Assembly: GCA_938042055.1 (NCBI GenBank)
Contig: CALIRX010000042.1
Location: 1 to 16,752 of the forward strand
Length of the DNA: 16,752 nucleotides
Source of the DNA: an uncultured Candidatus Saccharibacteria bacterium
Lineage (GTDB): Bacteria > Patescibacteriota > Saccharimonadia > Saccharimonadales > Saccharimonadaceae
Direction of reading: 5' to 3'
In this document: positions 6,820 through 12,274 of the stretch, piece after piece
Layout of the letters: every line of letters begins with the position of its first letter
Position numbering within the stretch: position 1 is the first letter of the stretch
Notes under the pieces: generated by a model
Database searches by the model: none
The model's input: only the letters and a program-made list of their open reading frames with translations
Told to the model about the DNA's origin: nothing
Translations under genes and position numbers: made by a program

Positions 6820-7782
6820 TTAGTCCAGATATTCGTAAAGTTTTTTCGCGTCTTTGTGCTTGCGAAGTTTTGCTAACGCCTTAGCTTCAATCTGGCGGAT
6901 TCGCTCACGCGTAACTGCAAATTCCTGACCAACTTCTTCCAAAGTGTGGTTTTTGCCATTATCCAAACCAAAACGCATTCGAACAATTTTCTGCTCGCGA
7001 TCACTCAAACTTGATAGAATTTCCTGAACTTGCTCTTTTAACAATTGATTTGAAGCGGAATCTTCCGGTGAAACCGTATCTTCGTCAACGATAAAATCTT
7101 GCAAAACTGAATCGTCATCTTCACCGTCACGACCAACACCGGCATCCAGAGAAGAAATGTCTTGCTTAATCTTAATGACATATTCAATTTTCTCTGGCTC
7201 CATGTCCAATTCTTTAGACAATTCCTCAATTGTCGGCTCACGGTTCAATTCCTGAGTCATTCGTCGCTGAGTACGTAGCAATTTATTGATCGTTTCCACC
7301 ATGTGAACTGGAATACGAATCGTTCGCGCCTGATCAGCAATCGCACGCGTAATTGCCTGACGAATCCACCAAGTTGCATAAGTCGAAAACTTAAATCCCT
7401 TATCTGGATCAAACTTCTCAACTGCACGCAAAAGTCCAGTATTTCCCTCTTGAATCAAATCCAAAAAGTCCAAACCACGACCAGAATAACGCTTAGCAAT
7501 TGACACCACCAAACGCATATTTGCCTCAGCCATCTTATCCTTAGCCTTCTTATCGCCTTCGACAATTCGGCGCGCCAAGTCCATTTCTTCTTCAGCACTA
7601 AGTAGTGGAATTTTACCAATTTCGCGCAAGTACAATCTGACCGAGTCATCCGACACGTCGTCCAAATATTGTCCAGTTGTCAACGAATCCAAATCTTCCG
7701 ATTCTTCTTCGTCTATAAGCGTTGGATCAAAATCATCATCTTCGTTTAAGTTTACTGGCTTCGTCGTGATATCGTCGCTCAC
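6820..7782 (-). CDS. rpoD: Primary RNA polymerase sigma factor (sigma-70, RpoD/SigA)
   Basis: Housekeeping sigma factor that directs RNA polymerase to -35/-10 promoters. It has 320 residues. A short acidic N terminus (1-45) stands in place of a full region 1.1. It is followed by region 1.2 (DDSVRLYLREIGKIPLL), region 2 (core-binding and -10 melting; FSTYATWWIRQAITRAI at 132-148), region 3 (IRIPVHMVETINK) and region 4.2 (TLEEVGQEFAVTRERIRQIEAKAL). His160 and Glu163 match the E. coli region 3.0 residues that contact the extended -10 TG. Arg292, Glu293 and Arg296 match the -35 contacts. There is no insertion between regions 1.2 and 2.1. The start is GTG at 7782; it overlaps the dnaG stop (GTGA) and has AAGGAG 5 bases upstream, so it is coupled to dnaG. 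It is convergent with the kinase-like gene, with no bases between the stops. Confidence 0.97.
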   Translation of the reverse strand: MSDDITTKPVNLNEDDDFDPTLIDEEESEDLDSLTTGQYLDDVSDDSVRLYLREIGKIPLLSAEEEMDLARRIVEGDKKAKDKMAEANMRLVVSIAKRYSGRGLDFLDLIQEGNTGLLRAVEKFDPDKGFKFSTYATWWIRQAITRAIADQARTIRIPVHMVETINKLLRTQRRMTQELNREPTIEELSKELDMEPEKIEYVIKIKQDISSLDAGVGRDGEDDDSVLQDFIVDEDTVSPEDSASNQLLKEQVQEILSSLSDREQKIVRMRFGLDNGKNHTLEEVGQEFAVTRERIRQIEAKALAKLRKHKDAKKLYEYLD

Positions 7783-9512
7783 ATTTTCTCCTTAATCAGA
7801 TTATTTAAGCTCTGGCGCAAATTCTGAGACAAAACCTCATCGCCCGACGCCTCGGCCTCTCTAAGCTGCGTTAATAATTGATTCTTTTTGTTTTCGCGAT
7901 GTTTGATTGTTATCTGTCTGACTAGCCGAGCCATCTCTTCGTCCAAGCTTTTTTGCTCCCAATTGGCGTAACGACTTTCACTTTTCAACTGTACTATTTT
8001 CACATACTGTTCGATTTTTTGCAAGTCCAGCGGAACCTCGCCCAAATCCGAGTCTGGGTTCTTCCGTAAATAGCCAATCAGCTGCCGCGCATTGTCATCA
8101 TCCAACATTTCGCCAGAAACCGCCGCCAACCAACGCCGCACAGATTTTTCACTCGCCGCCAACCCCGCCAGCATATCCTCAGTTTCATCCTGAACCGGAG
8201 TCGGTTTTTCTTTCTCAATTTTCGCCTTTTTCAATTGATGTTCAGCGACTTTTTCATTCGACAATTTCGCCTTCAGTGCGGTGATTGACGCGCCAGTTTT
8301 TTCAGAAATCACCGACAAATAATGCTCTTGTTCCACCGGATCTTTCAAACCTCGGACAATTCTCAGCGCGATGGTCGAGAATCGCCGCTTGCCTTCCGCC
8401 GACTTCAAATTCTCCATTTCCGCGTATCTGGCAATCACCCAATCCACCGCTGGTTGAGATTGGTCAATCGCCGCTTGCCAAAGCGCTGGATCTTTTTGGA
8501 TCAATTCGTCTGGATCTTTGACATCATCAGACAAGCTCACCACCTCCAATTCCACGCCGACTTCCTGCGCCAAATTGATAGCGCGCTCCGTCGCGTTAAC
8601 TCCCGCTCGATCACCATCAAACGCCAAGCGAATCCGCCCCGCCAATCGACTAAGCGACTTCAAATGTTGCGTCGTCATCGCCGTTCCAGAGGTCGCAACC
8701 ACGTTTTTGACGCCAGCTTGATGACTGCTAATTACGTCCAAATTGCCCTCAACAATCACCGCCACATCGCTTTTTCGAATCGCCTCTTTGGCTTGATGCA
8801 AACCAAAAATATGTCGCGATTTATCAAACAACAGCGTTTGCGGCGTGTTCAGGTATTTTGGCGCGCGCGGATCGTCACGAATAATTCTGCCCGTAAATCC
8901 CACAACCTCGCCATTGCCGTCACTCAGCGCAACCATCATTCGCCCACGAAACAAATCGCCACCAAACCTATTCGACAAGCCAGCGTCCGCCAATTCCTGC
9001 CTAGAAAATCCTCTTTTTTCCAATGCTTTCGTCAACGTGTCGCCATTCTCTGGCGCATAGCCAATCAAAAAATCACCAATTGTTTGACGATTTAATCGCC
9101 GTTTTTTAACCACATAATCCAGAGCTAATGAATTTTTTACCAAATTCTGCTGATAAAAATTGGCGGCTAATTTCAGCGCTTCTCTAGCCCTGGCGCGACG
9201 CTTGGCTGTTCGTCCGTCGCCATTAGAAAACAAAGTCAGATCAACGCCCGCCTTCCGAGCCAAATGTTCCAGCGATTGACGAAAATCCATTCCTTCCACC
9301 ATCATCACAAATGTAAAAATATCGCCACCTTTTCCAGAAGAAAAATCGTGCCAAATCTGCTTTTCTGGACTAACCATAAAGCTTGGGGTTCGCTCGTCGG
9401 TAAACGGACTTAAACCCTTCAAGTTGCGACCTGCTCGCTTCAACTGAACATACTCACCAATCACATCCTCGATGTTCAGCCGCGCCCGCACTTCTTCTTT
9501 GGCATCATTCAT
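7779..9512 (-). CDS. dnaG: DNA primase DnaG lacking its zinc ligands
   Basis: Makes RNA primers for replication. It has 577 residues. The N-terminal domain (about 1-95) aligns with the CHC2 zinc-ribbon domain, including the conserved TPSF, VSPEKQ and G-GGD-F segments. However, the four ligand positions read Ser35, Thr38, Asp56 and Ser59 instead of Cys, His, Cys, Cys, so zinc binding is lost. The catalytic core is intact: a TOPRIM domain with Glu255 (VEGNLD) and the Asp299-x-Asp301 pair (AFDGDRAG), plus the preceding 'GRI(I)xDDxxxPKYLN' segment. The C-terminal part (about 390-577) is helical, charged and divergent, presumably the helicase-interaction region. The start ATG at 9512 follows an extended -10 by 6 bases. 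It is the first gene of a dnaG-rpoD operon, the classic primase-sigma pairing. Confidence 0.96.
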   Translation of the reverse strand: MNDAKEEVRARLNIEDVIGEYVQLKRAGRNLKGLSPFTDERTPSFMVSPEKQIWHDFSSGKGGDIFTFVMMVEGMDFRQSLEHLARKAGVDLTLFSNGDGRTAKRRARAREALKLAANFYQQNLVKNSLALDYVVKKRRLNRQTIGDFLIGYAPENGDTLTKALEKRGFSRQELADAGLSNRFGGDLFRGRMMVALSDGNGEVVGFTGRIIRDDPRAPKYLNTPQTLLFDKSRHIFGLHQAKEAIRKSDVAVIVEGNLDVISSHQAGVKNVVATSGTAMTTQHLKSLSRLAGRIRLAFDGDRAGVNATERAINLAQEVGVELEVVSLSDDVKDPDELIQKDPALWQAAIDQSQPAVDWVIARYAEMENLKSAEGKRRFSTIALRIVRGLKDPVEQEHYLSVISEKTGASITALKAKLSNEKVAEHQLKKAKIEKEKPTPVQDETEDMLAGLAASEKSVRRWLAAVSGEMLDDDNARQLIGYLRKNPDSDLGEVPLDLQKIEQYVKIVQLKSESRYANWEQKSLDEEMARLVRQITIKHRENKKNQLLTQLREAEASGDEVLSQNLRQSLNNLIKEKM

Positions 9513-9518
9513 ATTTTT

Positions 9519-9527
9519 ATTATATCA
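9519..9527 (-). promoter_or_regulatory. Extended -10 promoter of dnaG-rpoD
   Basis: Reads TGaTATAAT on the minus strand (hexamer 9524-9519, perfect), then AAAAAT (6 bases), then the ATG at 9512. There is no recognisable -35. It shares the 53-base divergent gap 9513-9565 with the promoter of the 9566 gene. Confidence 0.78.
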
Positions 9528-9550
9528 CTCTTTACCTCTGTTATTGTTTG

Positions 9551-9559
9551 TGGTTAAAT
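9551..9559 (+). promoter_or_regulatory. Extended -10 promoter of the 9566 gene
   Basis: Reads TGgTTAAAT (hexamer 9554-9559, 5 of 6), then AGAAAT (6 bases), then the ATG at 9566. A weak -35, TTTACC (4 of 6), lies 17 bases upstream at 9531-9536. This promoter overlaps an in-frame TTG at 9548, which rules that TTG out as the start on this transcript. Confidence 0.65.
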
Positions 9560-9565
9560 AGAAAT

Positions 9566-10177
9566 ATGTATCCTGACAATTTGAATAACCAACCTCAAGG
9601 TATCGATTATCTGAATCAAATTGCCACACCTCCGCCAGCGGAAGGTTTTGATAAAAAAACCAAAATCATCATCGCTATTTTGAGTTTTATCGGTTTAATA
9701 ACCCTGATTGCGATATTCGTTTTTTCACAAGATTCTATGCCAAACGCCAACCCGTCACAAGTTGCGGCGCGCGTTAATAAGCTGCTCACTATTTCCAAAA
9801 AATACAATAATAAATTCCGCTCAACCAGCTTGCAGACTACCAATAGTTCTCTGGTTGCAGTGCTGACCACCGCGGATGCCTCAATGGGCGAAGCACTTCA
9901 AGCAACCGGCATCAATTATAAGGAAAAGCAAAAGGACATCCTCGCCTTAGATCCGTCGGAAAAATTAGAGAAAAAATTGGACGAAGCTCTTCTGAATGCG
10001 CAATTGGATATTACATATGCTCATGAGATGAATGTGCAAATAACAGATACAATCAACATGATGAAAAAGGTATACAAATCTACCAAGTCAAAAAAGATGC
10101 GCGAATGGCTAGTAAAAACTGCTGGCGATTTAGAGAATATTCAGAAGCAGATCAATCAAATTATTAAGGCAGATTAA
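9566..10177 (+). CDS. Membrane-anchored protein of unknown function (203 aa)
   Basis: I do not recognise a family. The N-terminal 30 residues are polar and proline-containing (MYPDNLNNQPQGIDYLNQI). A single hydrophobic segment follows at about residues 31-53 (KIIIAILSFIGLITLIAIFVF), then a body of about 150 residues rich in Lys, Asn and Ala that looks mostly helical (EKLEKKLDEALLNAQLDI; MREWLVKTAGDLENIQKQI). There are no cysteines. It is probably bitopic with an extracytoplasmic helical domain; the orientation is inferred. The reading frame extends to a TTG at 9548, but I choose the ATG at 9566 because it lies 6 bases after an extended -10. The gene is divergent from dnaG. Its stop overlaps the stop of the convergent mmcQ-like gene within the palindrome TTAA (10174-10177). 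Confidence 0.85.
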   Translation: MYPDNLNNQPQGIDYLNQIATPPPAEGFDKKTKIIIAILSFIGLITLIAIFVFSQDSMPNANPSQVAARVNKLLTISKKYNNKFRSTSLQTTNSSLVAVLTTADASMGEALQATGINYKEKQKDILALDPSEKLEKKLDEALLNAQLDITYAHEMNVQITDTINMMKKVYKSTKSKKMREWLVKTAGDLENIQKQINQIIKAD

Positions 10178-10512
10178 GCTTCCGAGACTAATCGATAACT
10201 CAACCTCGCCAAATCAAAAACCTCTTCGTCAGTTAATTGACCTGAACAAATAATTGTATTCCAATGTTTCTTGTTTAAGTGATAACCTGGTAAAACCGTT
10301 TCGTACTTTTCTCGTAAATTCTGCGCCAACAACGGATCACATTTTAGACTTACTCTGAGCGGCTTTGAACCTTCCCTCACCAACGCCACCATTTTCCCTG
10401 CACCGTCATTATCTCGACCAAATTTATACACCGCAACATCCTCGCCAAATGGATAATCCAGCCATACGCCCGGCAAACTCAGGATAAATTCTTCAAATTG
10501 TTTATGCGTCAT
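10174..10512 (-). CDS. MmcQ/YjbR family protein
   Basis: Small protein of the MmcQ/YjbR family (CyaY-like fold, sometimes annotated as DNA-binding; molecular role unsettled). It has 112 residues, the usual length. Family features visible in order: an N-terminal helix followed by LPGVWLDYPFGEDVAVYKFG; the strand pair KMVALVREGSKPLRVSLKCDP; the helix PLLAQNLREKYETVLPGYHLNKKHWNTI; and a C-terminal helix LTDEEVFDLARLSYRLV. The ATG overlaps the orn stop by 4 bases (ATGA), and an AAAGG stretch lies upstream, so translation is coupled to orn. Its stop overlaps the stop of the opposite-strand 9566 gene. Confidence 0.9.
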   Translation of the reverse strand: MTHKQFEEFILSLPGVWLDYPFGEDVAVYKFGRDNDGAGKMVALVREGSKPLRVSLKCDPLLAQNLREKYETVLPGYHLNKKHWNTIICSGQLTDEEVFDLARLSYRLVSEA

Positions 10513-11060
10513 ACCTTTACCTTTTTCAAATAATATTCAAGTTCCATAATACTGCCGCGGATGTCTTCCAGTGCTCGATGATCTTCTGGCTTGGCGAATT
10601 TCTTACCGTATTTACCTTCAAACACCACCTTCCACGCGCTCACATCCAGCACACGATAATGTAGTTTTTTTGACAACGTCGGCCACCATTGGTCAATAAA
10701 TCGACGATCCTGATGAATTGAATTGCCTGCTAGCAAAATCTTCGTCTCGCCTGCAAAATACTCATCACAAAACGCCAACAATTCGTGCTCTATTTCCGCC
10801 AAAGGCTTGCCCGATTCATTCTGCTCCTCCAGTCCGCGTCGCGCTTCCGGATGCTCATTCCAAAAACCAGCATTTCGGTCCAACAACTTAGCCAACTTTT
10901 CCGAATCATGGCGCACAATTCCTTCGTACGTAGCAATTTCCTTAAAATTCCAATCCGTCGCAATCGCCGCCACTTCCAAAATCTCATCGCGCACTGGATT
11001 TAGTCCAGTCATCTCCAAATCCACCCACAAAATCTTTTTCGGCTTAAAACTTGCTTTCAT
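10509..11060 (-). CDS. orn: Oligoribonuclease (DEDDh 3'-5' exoribonuclease)
   Basis: Degrades 2-5 nucleotide RNAs, the last step of RNA turnover. It has 183 residues, typical of the family. The DEDDh motifs are all present: WVDLEMTGL (Asp and Glu of motif I), GNSIHQDRRFID (Asp of motif II) and HRALEDI (His and Asp of motif III). The RVLDVSAWK strand is as in E. coli Orn. The start ATG at 11060 lies 6 bases after a perfect TATAAT with no Shine-Dalgarno. It is co-transcribed with the mmcQ-like gene. A second, broken copy of its first 68 bases lies at 12188-12255, which suggests this locus was rearranged. Confidence 0.97.
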   Translation of the reverse strand: MKASFKPKKILWVDLEMTGLNPVRDEILEVAAIATDWNFKEIATYEGIVRHDSEKLAKLLDRNAGFWNEHPEARRGLEEQNESGKPLAEIEHELLAFCDEYFAGETKILLAGNSIHQDRRFIDQWWPTLSKKLHYRVLDVSAWKVVFEGKYGKKFAKPEDHRALEDIRGSIMELEYYLKKVKV

Positions 11061-11066
11061 ATCTCT

Positions 11067-11072
11067 ATTATA
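11067..11072 (-). promoter_or_regulatory. -10 element of orn
   Basis: A perfect TATAAT on the minus strand, AGAGAT (6 bases), then the ATG at 11060. The preceding bases are TAG rather than TGn, so it lacks the extended motif. It overlaps the end of the upstream nucleotidyltransferase frame, whose stop is at 11073. Confidence 0.65.
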
Positions 11073-11645
11073 CTACTTTTTGGCATCGTAGTAATCTCGA
11101 GAAAACCGCTCTGGCACCTGTCTTAATAGCCTTTCAACAACGTCATCAAACTTTGCTGCACCACCATTTTCTCTTTCAATCCGAAGGGATTCAAGCACGC
11201 CATCAGACGGGACAAAATCCGTCTCATTCACTAGATAATAATACATCTCAATAGCACTCATATCTTCACAACCATATGGTATCATTCCATAAAACTTTAG
11301 ATTTTCCACATAGCGTTCGGCCAATTCGTCGCTGACTTCTAACGCCTTATCTAGCTGTAGCGCTTGCATGAAATAATCACCCCTTGGATCACCATAAATA
11401 TCATCTGGCAATTGAACACTCTTGATGGTTGCATAGTCAATCCCCTGAACTTGCATATCAGACAGAAGCCTCACTGCCTTGAGGGCTAATTTATTGCCAA
11501 TTCGATAGCCATAATCAATGTCGTGTTCAAAAACTGTCGGTCTAATAATATGCTCAGCAGTATCCAACACTGCTTGAGTGCTAGCCAATAGCCTCCCAAG
11601 CACCGTTGTTCTTGTGTATGAGCACTTGATTGATTGTAAAATCAT
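11073..11645 (-). CDS. C-terminal part of a nucleotidyltransferase, in a shifted frame (probably broken gene)
   Basis: This frame continues the upstream nucleotidyltransferase rather than being an independent gene, as far as I can judge. The stretch IIRPTVFEHDIDYGYRIGNKLALKAVRLLSDM (from about residue 35) resembles the segment of CCA-adding/poly(A)-polymerase proteins where the head domain ends with '(E/D)-D-x-x-R-x-L-R-A-x-R-(F/L)'. The remainder is helical and not recognised. The open frame begins at 11645, inside the preceding gene, but the first about 20 residues there look like an out-of-frame shadow. The only near start, a TTG at 11588, has GGGAGG just 3 bases upstream, a poor spacing. 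A 1-base frameshift between 11581 and 11645 would fuse the two into one protein of about 355 aa. Alternatives are a coupled separate subunit or a sequencing error. Confidence 0.55.
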   Translation of the reverse strand: MILQSIKCSYTRTTVLGRLLASTQAVLDTAEHIIRPTVFEHDIDYGYRIGNKLALKAVRLLSDMQVQGIDYATIKSVQLPDDIYGDPRGDYFMQALQLDKALEVSDELAERYVENLKFYGMIPYGCEDMSAIEMYYYLVNETDFVPSDGVLESLRIERENGGAAKFDDVVERLLRQVPERFSRDYYDAKK

Positions 11646-12138
11646 GCCGCCTCATAAACTCGGCAGTAGATTGTACAGACTCCGCGCCATAGCCATTCAT
11701 TGCATCACGTGGCGAAAAACGCATTGAAAGATCGCTCGCTACCGCCCGAATCTCATCTGGATCATAATCGCCACTAGCAATAACTTCTTCTAAAATTACC
11801 AAATCGACATCGCGAGGAGGCGGTAACTGACGGTCGCTATGAACTAGAGACTCCAAAACCTGACGAGCCGCCCCACCCTTTACACCAATAAATGACGGTA
11901 GTTCGTCTAGATCAAAACCCAAATTAGCCCGCTTAATAGCATCGGCAGGTAATTCATATTCATATATTTCATTGCAGCGAGCTTCCGGGTTGCCAGGCTG
12001 CTCGCAATCATAATATTTCAGCTTGCAGCTAATTCCTCCAAATTCTACGCAGCGCTCGCCGCTATCAAGCACTTGCAAGGCGCAAGGTTGATGCATCTTC
12101 GCCTCTATATCACTCGGAGTCGGGCTTAATTTTTCCAT
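11581..12138 (-). CDS. Nucleotidyltransferase head domain, poly(A) polymerase/CCA-adding type (N-terminal part)
   Basis: Probable class II nucleotidyltransferase; the substrate is unknown. Residues 84-92 read IGVKGGAAR, matching the 'G-G-x-x-R' nucleotide loop. Asp110 and Asp112 in PPRDVDLVIL fit the metal-binding D-x-D. Residues 163-170 read RRHDFTIN, the family's 'R-R-D-F-T-I-N-A' signature. An N-terminal extension of about 80 residues contains five cysteines (19, 30, 38, 45, 55) and is not recognised. The frame ends abruptly 15 residues after the FTIN motif, where family members normally continue, and the expected continuation is found in the next frame (11073-11645). The ATG at 12138 lies 7 bases after a strong promoter, suggesting a leaderless mRNA. 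The gene sits between orn and a broken orn 5' copy, so it may have arrived by recombination. Confidence 0.65.
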   Translation of the reverse strand: MEKLSPTPSDIEAKMHQPCALQVLDSGERCVEFGGISCKLKYYDCEQPGNPEARCNEIYEYELPADAIKRANLGFDLDELPSFIGVKGGAARQVLESLVHSDRQLPPPRDVDLVILEEVIASGDYDPDEIRAVASDLSMRFSPRDAMNGYGAESVQSTAEFMRRHDFTINQVLIHKNNGAWEAIG

Positions 12139-12145
12139 AATTACT

Positions 12146-12174
12146 ATTATAGCATAAACAATTTAAAAAGTCAA
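12146..12174 (-). promoter_or_regulatory. Strong promoter of the nucleotidyltransferase gene
   Basis: Minus strand: -35 TTGACT (12174-12169, 5 of 6), a 17-base spacer ending in TGc, then TATAAT (12151-12146, perfect). AATTACT on the plus strand (7 bases) separates it from the ATG at 12138. It is the best overall promoter match in the window. Confidence 0.8.
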
Positions 12175-12187
12175 TCAAAGAAGTCCT

Positions 12188-12255
12188 CTCATCACGCACT
12201 GGATCTAGTCCAGTCATCTCCAGGTCGATCCATAATATTTTTTCGCCTTACTCAT
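12188..12255 (-). pseudogene. Remnant of a second orn 5' end, truncated and frameshifted
   Basis: Minus strand from the ATG at 12255: the encoded start MSKAKK shifts frame by one base in a run of six A (12243-12238), after which another frame reads ILWIDLEMTGLDPVRDE. Intact orn reads ILWVDLEMTGLNPVRDE. The 34-base core 12188-12221 differs from orn 10983-11016 at two positions. Upstream of the core most differences are synonymous or conservative (GAT/GAC, TTG/CTG, Val/Ile), so it is a diverged homologue rather than a fresh duplicate. Homology stops abruptly at 12187. It keeps its own TATAAT 7 bases before the ATG. Confidence 0.82.
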
Positions 12256-12262
12256 ACTATCT

Positions 12263-12268
12263 ATTATA
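12263..12268 (-). promoter_or_regulatory. -10 element retained upstream of the orn remnant
   Basis: A perfect TATAAT on the minus strand, 7 bases (AGATAGT) before the remnant ATG at 12255. The layout matches intact orn. It lies 6 bases after the stop of the DEAH helicase gene and may still drive a short transcript into the nucleotidyltransferase gene. Confidence 0.5.
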
Positions 12269-12274
12269 TACTCG

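Noticed and set aside
11581..11600. prfB-like programmed +1 frameshift at the nucleotidyltransferase stop
   Set aside because: GGGAGG is 5 bases from the GGC P-site codon instead of 3, and a Gly tRNA would pair poorly after slipping to GCT. A simple indel explains it better.
12198..12212. CTGGATCTAGTCCAG as a recombinase attachment site
   Set aside because: The short palindrome encodes the conserved TGLDP of Orn in both copies, and no integrase or other recombinase gene is in the window, so protein constraint explains its repetition.
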